A DNA stretch of 64,000 nt from Chloroflexota bacterium. GTDB taxonomy: Bacteria; Chloroflexota; Dehalococcoidia; Lucifugimonadales; UBA3495. The notes beneath the pieces were generated by a model that was not told where the DNA came from, searched no databases, and was given only the letters and a program-made list of their open reading frames with translations. A program made the position numbers and the translations under genes. Positions 9,102 to 18,261 of the stretch are shown here, in pieces. The DNA lies in the NCBI GenBank assembly GCA_028875055.1, contig JAPPGG010000045.1, positions 124,001 to 188,000 on the forward strand, written 5' to 3'. The first letter of the stretch is position 1; the number at the start of each line of letters is the position of its first letter.

Positions 9102-9725
9102 TTGACGTCCGCAGCTTTGGAACGCGCAACCTTTCGAATCTCCGAGCAGGACCTGGAATACATGGTCCTGGACAGGGCGGAACTGCCGCCTGAGTTTGCC
9201 GGTTACCAGCAGGTCCGGGTCGGTCCTCTGGATAACGAGAACATGGCCGCCCACGGATTCACCGGCAGCACCGCGGCCCGGTTCCGCGAGGCCGGCCGAA
9301 TTACCGGCTATATGCGGGAGTTCGGCCCCACTTCAGACATGAACGTATTCGACGGTTTCAACTTCGTGGGATCCACCGTGGCTCACCTCTTCGATAACCC
9401 CGAGTCGGTAACCGGGTGGATGACGGACGTCTTTCTCAAGGACTTCGAAAGCAACGTGGGCGAAAGCGTCGGAGAGGGCCACCAGCTTATCTCGGTGGAC
9501 CGGCTGGAGCCCTCGGGCTTTTTCGACGAGGCCGTGGCAATCAAGGCCGTCCAGGGCGGCCCCCAGGGAGTAGTCTCCTCAACCGTCATTGACTTCAGGG
9601 TTGGACGCATCCTCGGCGTAGCATTCGTTGGCGCCGTAGGCAACCACGACCGTCTCGACCTGGCCGGCCAGCTGGCCCTGGCCCTGGAAAAGCGAATAGT
9701 GCAGGTGGTGTTGGGGGCGATTTAG
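9102..9725 (+). CDS. Hypothetical protein
   Basis: This 207-residue protein was not recognised. It has no signal peptide or membrane segment. The sequence alternates short strands and helices (HGFTGSTAARFREAGRITGY, then a C-terminal VIDFRVGRILGVAFVGAVG). The reading frame has coding character like its neighbours and lies 94 bases after the Asp-box gene in the same direction, so the two may be co-transcribed. The start is a TTG at 9102; an ATG at 9162 (MVLDRAEL) is an alternative. Confidence 0.6.
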   Translation: MTSAALERATFRISEQDLEYMVLDRAELPPEFAGYQQVRVGPLDNENMAAHGFTGSTAARFREAGRITGYMREFGPTSDMNVFDGFNFVGSTVAHLFDNPESVTGWMTDVFLKDFESNVGESVGEGHQLISVDRLEPSGFFDEAVAIKAVQGGPQGVVSSTVIDFRVGRILGVAFVGAVGNHDRLDLAGQLALALEKRIVQVVLGAI

Positions 9726-9915
9726 AGATGTCTCGAGAGGCTTTTCCAAGTATCGGGGAGAGGACCGGACCGGTGTGACAGATAGCTTTGCGGACGTTCC
9801 TACCAATGGGTGAGGGAATTCTCAAACAGTTTTGAGATAGACCAGGATCAAGTCCATTACCGTTCCTTCCCCAGCCAGCGAGAGGCCTCCCGCGATTGGG
9901 GAAGTCTGAAAACAA

Positions 9916-9942
9916 GAGAGCCCGGCGAACTGCCGGGCTCTC
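9916..9942 (-). terminator. Terminator of the D-malate/tartrate dehydrogenase gene
   Basis: An 11-bp perfect stem GAGAGCCCGGC/GCCGGGCTCTC encloses a 5-base loop. On the minus strand it is followed directly by TTGTTTTC, so it most likely ends the gene whose stop is at 10003. Confidence 0.7.
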
Positions 9943-10002
9943 CACTTGCTCAAGGCTTGTTATTCCACGAACCCGGGAGTCTTTTATTCAGGCGCACCGC
10001 CC

Positions 10003-11076
10003 CTACCCCTCCCTTAGCAGCCTTACCACTTCGTCCCCCACTTGCGACGTTGTTGCTGTACCACCCAGGTCTGGAGTCATTACTTTTCGCTCCTCCAGGC
10101 TGCGCACCACGGCTGCATCGACCCGCTGGGCGGTCTCCGTTTCACCCAGGTGGTCCAGCATCATAGCTACGGCGGAAATGGTTGCCAGCGGATTGGCAAT
10201 GCCCTTGCCCGTTATGTCAAATGCTGCCCCGTGGACCGGCTCAAACATGGAGGGATACTCCCTTTCCGGATTGATATTTGCGCTGGGAGCCAGGCCCATG
10301 CTTCCGGTTACCACGGCGGCGATGTCCGAGATGATGTCAGCGAACAGGTTGGACGCGACCATAACATCAAAGTCCTCGGGCCAGCGCACCAGGTCCATGG
10401 CCACCCGGTCCACCAGCAGCGACTCCGTCTCTACCTGGGGATATTCGGCGGCCACCGCCTGGAACACCTCGTCCCAGAAGACCATCCCAAAAGCCTGGGC
10501 ATTGGACTTGGTCACCGACGTAACCTTCATCCGCCGGTTGCGTCGCACGCAGTACTCGAACGCCGCCCGGATAATGCGCTCCGTCCCCCGTCGGGTGAAA
10601 ACGTTGGTCTGCATCACCGTTTCGTGGGGAGTGCCGGGATACAGGCGGCCGCCAACCGGCGCATACTCCCCCTCGGTGTTCTCACGGAAGATAACCAGGT
10701 CGATTTCGCCGGGCGACTTGTCCGCCAGCGGCGACGTAACTCCGGGGTGCAAATAGGCGGGACGGACACAAACGCCCTGGTCGTAGGCCCGTCGCATGGG
10801 CAGCAGCAGCCCCTGGAGGGTAATATGGTCCGGAATGTCCGGATCACCCACTGCCCCGAACAGGATGGCCTCATTGGCGGAAACCTGCTCCAGCCCGTCT
10901 TCCGGCATCATCCGGCCTATTTCCCGGTAGTAAGCTGAACCCCAGGGGAACTCGGTGTACTTGAAGCTGAGACCGGGAGTGCTGGCGGCCAGAAAATCCA
11001 GCACCTTCTTGCCCTCGTTAACCACCTCGGGACCAATGCCGTCGCCGCCTATAATCGCCAGGTTATGCTCTGCCAT
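10003..11076 (-). CDS. D-malate/tartrate dehydrogenase-like decarboxylating dehydrogenase
   Basis: This 357-residue member of the isocitrate/isopropylmalate dehydrogenase family oxidises a 2-hydroxy diacid and decarboxylates it with NAD. The N-terminal IIGGDGIGPEV, RENTEGEY near residue 130, the catalytic Lys in SVTKSNA near residue 186, and NLFADIISD plus GLAPSANINPE with FEPVHG near the C-terminus are all present. The LLLPMRRAYDQGVCVRP block resembles DmlA/tartrate dehydrogenase more than LeuB. The start follows AAGGAG. It lies 83 bases after pduX in the same direction; its own terminator is at 9916-9942. A 3-isopropylmalate role cannot be excluded. Confidence 0.85.
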   Translation of the reverse strand: MAEHNLAIIGGDGIGPEVVNEGKKVLDFLAASTPGLSFKYTEFPWGSAYYREIGRMMPEDGLEQVSANEAILFGAVGDPDIPDHITLQGLLLPMRRAYDQGVCVRPAYLHPGVTSPLADKSPGEIDLVIFRENTEGEYAPVGGRLYPGTPHETVMQTNVFTRRGTERIIRAAFEYCVRRNRRMKVTSVTKSNAQAFGMVFWDEVFQAVAAEYPQVETESLLVDRVAMDLVRWPEDFDVMVASNLFADIISDIAAVVTGSMGLAPSANINPEREYPSMFEPVHGAAFDITGKGIANPLATISAVAMMLDHLGETETAQRVDAAVVRSLEERKVMTPDLGGTATTSQVGDEVVRLLREG

Positions 11077-11159
11077 GGGGATCTGCTCCTTCGATACTAA
11101 GTTGATTGACCTCTGGGCTCCTGGACAAGTTTACGTGAATATGTAGCCGAACCCGTCGC

Positions 11160-12095
11160 CTAAACTCGTTGCACGCCGCCACCAAGAAGGCGCAGGTGAT
11201 AGACGGCCTCAGCATCGGGAAATTCTCGCTGGGCCATACGGAAGGTGGACTTCCCCCTCCGCTGGGTCGCGTCCAGCAAAACCCCGATGGCGGTGCCGCT
11301 GTGCGCCACATTGACGCCCACGGCGCCAACGGACTCGGCAAACTTCATGACTTCCGCCAGCCGGGGTTTGAACAGCACTTCCTGGGCTGCCAGGGCGCTG
11401 TGGGTAGCCCCTTTCCCTACCAGGCCTGGGTCTCTCAGCCTGATACCATCCCTGACCATATCCAGGGCCCTGCTCGTCTCGCCGCTGATCGCCTGCCACT
11501 CCCGGCGACGGTCCTGGCGGTTGAAAGCCAGGGTGTCAATCTGGCCCCCGAAGTCCAGCGCCAGGATTTCCATGGGGAGAGGGGGCCCCAGTTCTTCAAC
11601 AATCAACCCTTCACGGTGGTCGAACAGAGCAATGCCCGGAAACATTATGCCGTCAGTGGGTTCCGTTTCGACGGCCAGCTGGCCAATCTGGGCTGGGGTA
11701 AGTTCCACTCCCAGGGCCAGGGCGGTGGCTGCGATGGCTGCCGCCACGTCCGCGCTGCTGCTGCCAAATCCCTTGCCCCGGGGAATGGGGTTGCTGACAT
11801 TTACCTCCGCGCCCAGGTGCTGCTTTCCCAGATAGGCCAGGGTGTGCATAACTGCGGCGGAGGTCTTGGGGCAGTCGGCCGGACCCAATACACCGGAGGA
11901 TTGTTCCCCTATATCCACCTTTACCCTGGCAAAGAAATCCACGGGGCACGTTACCAGGAAGTGGGCATCGCCCAGCATTCCCTGCACCAGCTCCCCGCAC
12001 ACTCCCGGCGCGCGCACGGTGGCAGACCCGATTAACGCTTCGGGCTGAAGGATTGAGTCGCCGGAATGAATTGGACTGGGCCGTTGTTCTTGCAA
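11160..12095 (-). CDS. pduX: L-threonine kinase, GHMP family (PduX-like)
   Basis: This protein of 311 residues from a TTG start is a GHMP kinase. The ATP-binding motif PRGKGFGSSSADVAAA near residue 105 and the N-terminal APGVCGELVQG near residue 30 are typical of PduX. That enzyme phosphorylates L-threonine to L-threonine-O-3-phosphate for the aminopropanol linker of cobalamin. The product would feed CobD, encoded upstream in the same operon. A C-terminal AHSGTAIGVLLD segment matches the third GHMP motif. The start is uncertain because the first convincing conserved residues begin near residue 28, where a GTG also exists. It is the last cobalamin gene of the operon. Confidence 0.85.
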   Translation of the reverse strand: MQEQRPSPIHSGDSILQPEALIGSATVRAPGVCGELVQGMLGDAHFLVTCPVDFFARVKVDIGEQSSGVLGPADCPKTSAAVMHTLAYLGKQHLGAEVNVSNPIPRGKGFGSSSADVAAAIAATALALGVELTPAQIGQLAVETEPTDGIMFPGIALFDHREGLIVEELGPPLPMEILALDFGGQIDTLAFNRQDRRREWQAISGETSRALDMVRDGIRLRDPGLVGKGATHSALAAQEVLFKPRLAEVMKFAESVGAVGVNVAHSGTAIGVLLDATQRRGKSTFRMAQREFPDAEAVYHLRLLGGGVQRV

Positions 12096-12201
12096 GGCAG
12101 TATTTGATCCACAGCGTGCAACCCGGAATCGGACTCCATGGCACGCGGCATTACCGGGGATGACGACGGGAATTATACCGCAGTCGGCAGATTGAACTGC
12201 G

Positions 12202-12756
12202 CTAATGCGGCTTTATCTGCACCGAAATGCCTGCAACCACCAGCCACACCGAGTCTGCAAGCTGTGCGGCACGCTGGTTTACGGTTCCCAGCAGGTCCTG
12301 GAACCGCCGGCCCAGGCGGTTGGGAGGCACCGGACCCAGGCCAACTTCGCTGCTGACCATGACCGCCGGAATTCCGGCCCGGTCTAATACCTGGACCAGG
12401 GCTTCAAGCTGGCCCATGGCCAAGTGTTCCACCTTGCTGGCGTCGTCTTCGTCGTGGGCCAGCAGCAGGTTGGAAACCCAGACATCCAGCGAGTCCAGGA
12501 GCGCTACTTCAGGCAATCTGGGTTGTGACAGGACGTCCTCAACGGCCTTGGCCAGGTCCACCGGTTCTTCCACTGTGCTCCAATAGTCTGGCCTGCGCTC
12601 CCGGTGCTGCCGGATGCGTTGGGCCATTTCTTCGTCAGTAGCTAGCCCGGTGGCAACGTAGAGGACCGACCGGCCGGACTGCTCCGCCAGGGTTTCTGCG
12701 TAGGCGCTCTTGCCCGACCGAACTCCGCCCAGTACCAACGTTAGCGTTGCCGCCAT
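12202..12756 (-). CDS. cobU: Adenosylcobinamide kinase / cobinamide-phosphate guanylyltransferase
   Basis: This bifunctional enzyme of 184 residues phosphorylates adenosylcobinamide and then adds GMP to make adenosyl-GDP-cobinamide. The P-loop GGVRSGKSAYAE near residue 9 and QHRERRPDYWSTVEEP near residue 48, which contains the family's guanylylated histidine region, are clear, as is SEVGLGPVPPNRLGRRFQDLLG near residue 135. It starts 3 bases after the cobyric acid synthase stop, without its own strong Shine-Dalgarno, suggesting translational coupling. Confidence 0.93.
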   Translation of the reverse strand: MAATLTLVLGGVRSGKSAYAETLAEQSGRSVLYVATGLATDEEMAQRIRQHRERRPDYWSTVEEPVDLAKAVEDVLSQPRLPEVALLDSLDVWVSNLLLAHDEDDASKVEHLAMGQLEALVQVLDRAGIPAVMVSSEVGLGPVPPNRLGRRFQDLLGTVNQRAAQLADSVWLVVAGISVQIKPH

Positions 12757-12759
12757 GGG

Positions 12760-14355
12760 TCAGGCGTCATCCCGGTCAAAGTCGCGATTGAGGCCCGTGA
12801 TGGAATAGACCAGGTCCATATCAATGCTGCCACGAACCCAGTCGGCCAGCTTGTCGAACTCCGCATCCATGGCGCCCAGCTCACTGGATTGGGGCAGGAC
12901 AACCCCTTTCCGCCGCGCCAGCTCTTCCAGCAAAGCCCGGCGCAGCTGACCGTTGTGCAGGAGACCGTGAACGTATGTTCCCAGCACTTGACCGGACTCA
13001 TCCATGGCGCCGTCATAGGCGGTGTCCGCAGTGACCGCCACATCGGTGCGGTCGTCAATCCGGAAAGGAAGGGACACACCCTCTCCCGTGGTGCGGCCCA
13101 TGTGAATCTCGTAGCCGGTTATCGGTGCGCCGACGGCCCCTCGCAGCAGTCCCGACCCTTCCACCACCTCACCCCGTATGCGGTGGGTCTCTTTCGTTCC
13201 CGCGAAAACGGTGGTCAGGGGTAGCAGGCCCAAGCCCTCCATCTCGGGCAAGGTGGACTCTATCCCGTCCGGGTCGTAGAGGTGTTTGCCCAGCATCTGG
13301 TAGCCGCCGCAGATGCCCAGCAACGCGGCGCCCTCTTGATGCAGCCGCTTGATAGCCGGCGACAGGCCCTGGGCGTTCATCCAGGCTAGGTCCGGAATAG
13401 TGGTCTTGCTGCCAGGCAGGACGATCAGATCGGGCTGCCCAAGCTCACCGGCCCCGCTGACGTACCTCAAGCGCACCCCGGGTTCCCTGGACAGCGGGTC
13501 GAAATCGTCAAAGTTGGAGATGTGCGGCAGCTGAATCACCGCCACGTCCAGCATTGCTGCTTCCGAGTCACTTCCCGTCCGCAGGGGAATATCCAGGGCT
13601 ACCGAGTCCTCTTCCGGAATGTGAATGTCCCGGTAATGGTGCACTACGCCAGCCACCGGGATGCCGGTGCGCTCTTCCAGCATTGTCAGGCCATCGGCCA
13701 GCAGGCTGGCATCGCCGCGGAACTTGTTGATGATAAAGCCCTTGATGACCTCACGCTCCTCCGGCTCCAGGAGCGCCATCGTGCCTACCAGGGAAGCGAA
13801 AACGCCCCCGCGATCAATGTCGCCGCAGAGCAGCACCGGGGCGCCGGAATAGAGGGCCACCCTCATATTGACTATCTCGGTGGCCTTCAGGTTTATTTCC
13901 GCGGGACTCCCCGCCCCTTCGATAACCACCACGTCATATTCGCTTCTCAGGGTATCCAGGGATGAATGCACCGATTCCCACAATTGGGTCTTGAGGCCGA
14001 AGTAGTCCCTGACCCTGGCGGACACCATGGGCCGGCCCATTCGCACCACCTGCGCGATGTGGTCCGCTTCGGGCTTGAGCAGGACCGGGTTCATCTCCAC
14101 TCGCGCTTCTACTCCGGCGGCCTCGGCCTGCACCGCCTGGGCCCGTCCAATCTCGCCGCCGTCCCGGGTCACGTAGGAGTTGTTGGACATGTTCTGGGCC
14201 TTGAAGGGCGCCACGCGAAACCCGTCCTGGCGAAAAATACGGCATAGGGCCGAAACCAGGACGCTCTTCCCAACGTGGGACGCAGTGCCCTGCACCATCA
14301 ATACCCTGCCCAGGGGAGGGGCGCCGAAGCCGGTCAATGCTCTGGTATTTTCCAT
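12760..14355 (-). CDS. cbiP: Cobyric acid synthase
   Basis: This protein of 531 residues amidates adenosylcobyrinate a,c-diamide at positions b, d, e and g using glutamine and ATP. The N-terminal dethiobiotin-synthetase-like domain has MVQGTASHVGKSVL near residue 20 and PFKAQNMSNNSYVT near residue 52. The C-terminal type 1 glutamine amidotransferase domain has the nucleophile in LLGICGGYQMLG near residue 348 and the histidine in TYVHGLLHN near residue 472. The synonym cobQ is also used. It lies between cobC and cobU in the operon. Confidence 0.95.
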   Translation of the reverse strand: MENTRALTGFGAPPLGRVLMVQGTASHVGKSVLVSALCRIFRQDGFRVAPFKAQNMSNNSYVTRDGGEIGRAQAVQAEAAGVEARVEMNPVLLKPEADHIAQVVRMGRPMVSARVRDYFGLKTQLWESVHSSLDTLRSEYDVVVIEGAGSPAEINLKATEIVNMRVALYSGAPVLLCGDIDRGGVFASLVGTMALLEPEEREVIKGFIINKFRGDASLLADGLTMLEERTGIPVAGVVHHYRDIHIPEEDSVALDIPLRTGSDSEAAMLDVAVIQLPHISNFDDFDPLSREPGVRLRYVSGAGELGQPDLIVLPGSKTTIPDLAWMNAQGLSPAIKRLHQEGAALLGICGGYQMLGKHLYDPDGIESTLPEMEGLGLLPLTTVFAGTKETHRIRGEVVEGSGLLRGAVGAPITGYEIHMGRTTGEGVSLPFRIDDRTDVAVTADTAYDGAMDESGQVLGTYVHGLLHNGQLRRALLEELARRKGVVLPQSSELGAMDAEFDKLADWVRGSIDMDLVYSITGLNRDFDRDDA

Positions 14356-14373
14356 AATGCGACGGAAAAAATC

Positions 14374-14988
14374 CTAGCCAACATCCTTCAAGTGCGATGT
14401 GTCGTTATACAGGTGCATTACCGAATTATCGGGGTAGGTGCGAACCACAGACAGGGCGCAATTGTGCATGACGAACTTCCAGTTGGCTTCCAGCGGCAGC
14501 TCCAGCAGTGCGACGATACCACTGCGCAGGGAACCGCCATGGCCAACAATCAGCACGTCGTCCCCCGGGTGCAACTCTCGCAAGCTGGAAAGGAACCGGG
14601 AAATGCGGGACTGGCACTGGCGGATGGTCTCGCCCCCTGGCGGCGCAAAATCCGGATCATTGACCAGCGATGACTCATAGAGTTGCGGGTATTGTTCCCG
14701 GTATTCTTCCGGAGTCAGTCCCTCGAAGACTCCCTTGTTGTACTCCCGCAGTTCCGGCACCGGCTTTAGGGGTGTGTCTCGCTCGCCCAGGATTATCTCG
14801 GCCGTCTCCCTGGTGCGGCTCATATCGCTGGAATAGGCCGCGCCGAACGCAATGTCCGAGAGCCGCCTCGCGGTGACCCGGGCCTGTTCCCTGCCCCGCT
14901 CGGTGAGGCCCACGTCAGTGTGGCCCTGAATGCGTCCCTCAGCGTTCCACAACGTCTCGCCGTGCCGCACAATGTAAAATGTTCCCAT
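14374..14988 (-). CDS. cobC: Histidine phosphatase, probable alpha-ribazole phosphatase
   Basis: This 204-residue member of the histidine phosphatase superfamily carries the phospho-accepting IVRHGETLWN near residue 7, the SSDMSRTRETAE block near residue 53 and the second histidine in VGHGGSLR near residue 148. Its place inside the cobalamin operon points to CobC, which removes phosphate from alpha-ribazole-5-phosphate or from adenosylcobalamin-5-phosphate. The start has GGGAGAG just upstream. By sequence alone it could be a phosphoglycerate-mutase-like phosphatase; context makes CobC likely. Confidence 0.85.
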   Translation of the reverse strand: MGTFYIVRHGETLWNAEGRIQGHTDVGLTERGREQARVTARRLSDIAFGAAYSSDMSRTRETAEIILGERDTPLKPVPELREYNKGVFEGLTPEEYREQYPQLYESSLVNDPDFAPPGGETIRQCQSRISRFLSSLRELHPGDDVLIVGHGGSLRSGIVALLELPLEANWKFVMHNCALSVVRTYPDNSVMHLYNDTSHLKDVG

Positions 14989-15063
14989 TTCTCTCCCTTA
15001 CTCCCCGGACAGCGCCAGCCCCTGTTCCAGTTTCCGACAGACCGGACACCTTATTGGTCCCTT

Positions 15064-16191
15064 CTAACTGTTGCCATGCTCCGCGATTTCCTGCCTGACC
15101 GCTTCTGCAAGCCTCTGGCAATCGGGCATGGACCTGATGCCAATTCGGATGCAATCGGGAAGGCCGAAGGAAGCGCAATCCCTGACGAACATCCCCCTGG
15201 ACATCAACCTTTCACGCCATTCCGCCCCGTTGCCTGCCTCTACCAGCAGAAAATTGGCAGCCGATGGCAGTACGCAAAAGCCTTTCTCGTTTAACTCCCG
15301 AGTCAGGAAGTCCCTGGAGGCGTTGACGGCTTGCCTGGCCCTGGGCAGGTAGTCCTCATCTTCAAGGGCGACCACGCCAGCGGCCTGGGCCAGGGCGTTC
15401 ACGCTCCAGTCCGGTTGCAATTCCGACAACCTTCTGACAATTTCCGGTGCGGCCGCCACGTAACCCAGCCTGAGACCCGTCAGGGCATAGTCCTTGGTCA
15501 TCGAGCGGAGCAGCGCCAGGTTGGCCCCAGACTTCGCTGCCAATAGCGGCAGGGCATCCCACCGGTCCTCCACAAAGTTGACATAGGCTTCATCGAGGAC
15601 CAACAGTGAATTGGCCTTGGCGGCAGCATCGCACAATCTCGATACCTGCTGCCTGTCCAGGTAAACGCCCGTGGGATTGTTTGGATTGCAAAGAAAAATT
15701 AGCGCCGGTCTCTCCCGGAGAATTGCGGCCTCAGCTGCATCGAGGTCCCAGCTGAAATCATCCTCACGCCGAGCCTGGAGTTCCAGCATTTCAGCCCCGG
15801 CCAGTTCACAAGCGCCGACATACTCGCCGTATGTGGGCGAAAACTGCAATACACGGGGGCACCCATTGGATGACGGGCCGGAAATGCACGCCCGGGCCAG
15901 CAGGTGAATCAGTTCCGTGGAGCCGTTTCCCACCAGGAGATTTTCCATGCCGACGCCGTGGTGGTCTGCAAGAGCTTCCCTCAGCTCCAGGCATTCAGGG
16001 TCCGGATAGGCGCCCAGATCGACCCTTTTCAGCGCTTCCCACAGGCCTTCGGGAGGTCCCAAGGGACTGACACTGGCGCTGAAGTCCAGCGCCTCTGCGG
16101 GGTCCAGTCCCAGCTCCCTCAGCTGAGCTGGCCGGATTCCGCCGTGGACCGGACGTCTCGCACCGGCAATTTCACCAACGGGTTCGCTCAT
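15064..16191 (-). CDS. cobD: Threonine-phosphate decarboxylase
   Basis: This 375-residue class I/II PLP enzyme is related to histidinol-phosphate aminotransferase. The Schiff-base lysine is in RSMTKDYALTGLRLGY near residue 235, and FLCNPNNPTGVY near residue 170 is the cofactor/substrate loop. The N-terminal HGGIRPAQLRELG is typical of CobD. It makes (R)-1-amino-2-propanol O-2-phosphate for the lower-ligand linker. Its ATG directly follows the TAG of cbiB, and pduX in the same operon supplies its substrate. HisC cannot be ruled out by family alone, but location favours CobD. Confidence 0.88.
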   Translation of the reverse strand: MSEPVGEIAGARRPVHGGIRPAQLRELGLDPAEALDFSASVSPLGPPEGLWEALKRVDLGAYPDPECLELREALADHHGVGMENLLVGNGSTELIHLLARACISGPSSNGCPRVLQFSPTYGEYVGACELAGAEMLELQARREDDFSWDLDAAEAAILRERPALIFLCNPNNPTGVYLDRQQVSRLCDAAAKANSLLVLDEAYVNFVEDRWDALPLLAAKSGANLALLRSMTKDYALTGLRLGYVAAAPEIVRRLSELQPDWSVNALAQAAGVVALEDEDYLPRARQAVNASRDFLTRELNEKGFCVLPSAANFLLVEAGNGAEWRERLMSRGMFVRDCASFGLPDCIRIGIRSMPDCQRLAEAVRQEIAEHGNS

Positions 16192-17157
16192 CTATCCGAA
16201 CATTCGCTCCTTGAGCAGCAGCAGGGCCAGGGTTATGGCAATCCCCAAACCTGCGATAAAGTACATTGACTGTACAGACCGGGTAATGTCCTTGGGCTCC
16301 AGCGGTCGGGTGGCGTCACCCAGCCGGTAGTGGCCTTCCTTCGCCAGCTCAACGCCCAGGGCTCCGGCCATTCCTGCCATAGTCCAGCCCGCATTGGGGC
16401 TGGCGGTACGGGCGTGGTCGCGCCACATCACCCGGAAGGCCTCGCCCGCCCGCTGGCCGGGAAGCATCAGGCTGCCCAGTCCCAGCATCAGGGCGGTAAC
16501 CCTGGCGGGCGCCAGGTTGACCAGGTCATCCAGCCGGGCCGCCGCCTTCCCCAGGAACTCGTACTCGCCCCGATAGCCTATCATACTGTCCAGGGTGTTG
16601 ATAGCTCGGTAAGCAAATGCCCCGGGAAGCCCGAAAAGAGCAAAGGCCAGCCAGACGCCGACGAAGCTGTCGGTGGTGTTCTCGGAAACCGATTCCACGG
16701 TGGCGGCGATGGCCTGTCCCACCGTAATCTCCGAAACGTCCCGGCTCACCAGGGAGCGCATGTTGTGCCGTAAACCCGGAAGGTCGCCCTGAAGGGCCAG
16801 GGACTCCGTCTGGGCAGCCACCCGGTGAAGCATCCTGACGGCAAAGGTTGTTTTCAGCAGCGCCGCCCCGCCAATGAGATACGCCGCCCAGTGGAGTTCT
16901 GCCAGGCCCCAGGAAGCCACCCAGGCGCAGGCCGCCCAAAAGGCAGGAATAAACACCGCTATCAGCGTTCCCGCAACCAGCCCCGCCGCCCTGGTCCTGG
17001 GAGCCACCCTTTGCGCGACCCTGACCGTATAACCCATCCAGACTGTGGGGTGAATCCTGCCCGGCAGTTCCCGGCCCAGCAGGTCCAGCATCACGGCCAG
17101 AATCAGCACCCCGGCCTCCAGGGGAATGTCGGCTATGTAGAGGGACAACTGGGACAT
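16192..17157 (-). CDS. cbiB: Adenosylcobinamide-phosphate synthase
   Basis: This polytopic membrane protein of 321 residues joins adenosylcobyric acid with aminopropanol phosphate. Diagnostic motifs are RIHPTVWMGYTV near residue 32, the SENTTDSFVGVW block near residue 150 and RAINTLDSMIGYR near residue 180, then FLGKAAARLDDLVNLAPAR. The frame is open upstream to 17328, but the first 57 codons are not family-like, so MSQLSLYIADIP at 17157 is taken as the start. It overlaps none of its neighbours; cobD begins immediately after its stop. Confidence 0.93.
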   Translation of the reverse strand: MSQLSLYIADIPLEAGVLILAVMLDLLGRELPGRIHPTVWMGYTVRVAQRVAPRTRAAGLVAGTLIAVFIPAFWAACAWVASWGLAELHWAAYLIGGAALLKTTFAVRMLHRVAAQTESLALQGDLPGLRHNMRSLVSRDVSEITVGQAIAATVESVSENTTDSFVGVWLAFALFGLPGAFAYRAINTLDSMIGYRGEYEFLGKAAARLDDLVNLAPARVTALMLGLGSLMLPGQRAGEAFRVMWRDHARTASPNAGWTMAGMAGALGVELAKEGHYRLGDATRPLEPKDITRSVQSMYFIAGLGIAITLALLLLKERMFG

Positions 17158-17357
17158 TCTAGCCTGATTGTTCTGCCAGAACGAGCCTGTCAGCTGCCAG
17201 GAATGCCAGCTACAGGCTCTGCGGCGTATGTCCAGGTTCTCAGGTCGGGGCGGAAAGATCAGGAAGTACCCCGGCTGCGCTTTTCCTTCATGAGGTTGTT
17301 TTACCACCCGACCCGTACTTTCGCGCAATACCCGGGTTACAGAACGGGGCCGGTCGG
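17158..17357 (-). other. cobS-cbiB spacer with hairpin
   Basis: This 200-base gap is long for the operon. An imperfect inverted repeat at 17183-17219 pairs GAGCCTGT(c)AGCTG with its complement around a short loop, only 26 bases before the cbiB start. There is no T-run, so it may be an RNA-processing or translational element rather than a terminator. No gene was seen. Confidence 0.4.
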
Positions 17358-18149
17358 CTAGAGCATTTCACTGATTTGATGCCATATGGGTGCAACCAGT
17401 CCGAAGGGAATGATGGCGACCAACGCCAGCAGTCCAACCGCCTCCGACAGTTCATTGGTTGCGCCATAGGTGTCCCCGGTCATGCCCCCGGCCAGGCCGA
17501 CCATTCCCTGGCCCAGTAATAGAGCAAGTATGCAGATTCCTGCCAGCACCACCATGCCGCCCACGCCACCCACCACCAGCGCCGCCGCCACGGCCACCAA
17601 GGCAGCTATGGCTGAAGGCGCTGAAGCCGGGTACTCATGAAAAGGCGAACCCAGACCCGGGGTCCGCACATAGGGAAAGACCATCAACTGCAATACCATG
17701 GTATATCGTGAGAATACCGGAAACAGCAGCAGGGCCGCTTCCTTCCCGGGCAAGTTGAGCGACAGCAGGGAAATGAGAGCGCCATACTTGATCAAGAGCG
17801 CGCACCCCGCGCCGGCCACTGCAAATGCCCCAACATGCGGGTCGCGCATTATCTCGCGGCGACGTTCAGGAGTGTCCCCGCCGAACAGCCCGTCGCAGGT
17901 ATCCATCAGCCCATCCAGGTGGAGGGCGCGATTGACTATCACCAGAAAGGCTACCAGCGCAGCCGCAGTAACGTAAGCGGAAAAGGCATAGCTAAGGGCC
18001 CATTCCAGCCCAACCATCATCAGGCCCAGGATGAGACCCACCAGGGAGAACCAGGCGCGAGAATCGCTGATGGCCCTCTGCGTCAGATCAGCAGGCCTGG
18101 GAGAGGGGAAGACAGTCAAAAAGCTTAATGCAGCCAGAAAGGGCGCCAA
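17358..18149 (-). CDS. cobS: Adenosylcobinamide-GDP ribazoletransferase
   Basis: This integral membrane protein of 263 residues performs the last condensation, joining GDP-cobinamide with alpha-ribazole or its phosphate. The CobS hallmark LHLDGLMDTCDGLFGG near residue 78 is present (usual form DGLADTxDG), followed by HVGAFAVAGAGCALLIKYGAL, typical of the family. Six or more hydrophobic stretches follow. The TTG start at 18149 has GGGAAG just upstream. It lies between cobT and cbiB. Confidence 0.93.
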   Translation of the reverse strand: MAPFLAALSFLTVFPSPRPADLTQRAISDSRAWFSLVGLILGLMMVGLEWALSYAFSAYVTAAALVAFLVIVNRALHLDGLMDTCDGLFGGDTPERRREIMRDPHVGAFAVAGAGCALLIKYGALISLLSLNLPGKEAALLLFPVFSRYTMVLQLMVFPYVRTPGLGSPFHEYPASAPSAIAALVAVAAALVVGGVGGMVVLAGICILALLLGQGMVGLAGGMTGDTYGATNELSEAVGLLALVAIIPFGLVAPIWHQISEML

Positions 18150-18261
18150 TTCTTCCCGCCTCTGCCAGGGCAGGCACAGGTACTTCTACCGGAGACTGTA
18201 CCTCAGGTGAGTTCCGGCGCGGGCCGAAAACCCTGTGCCAGGAGCTGCCCGGCCCTTCAGA

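Noticed and set aside
17183-17219. Hairpin before cbiB as a second cobalamin riboswitch or terminator
   Set aside because: It lacks the B12 box and aptamer core, and has no T-run.
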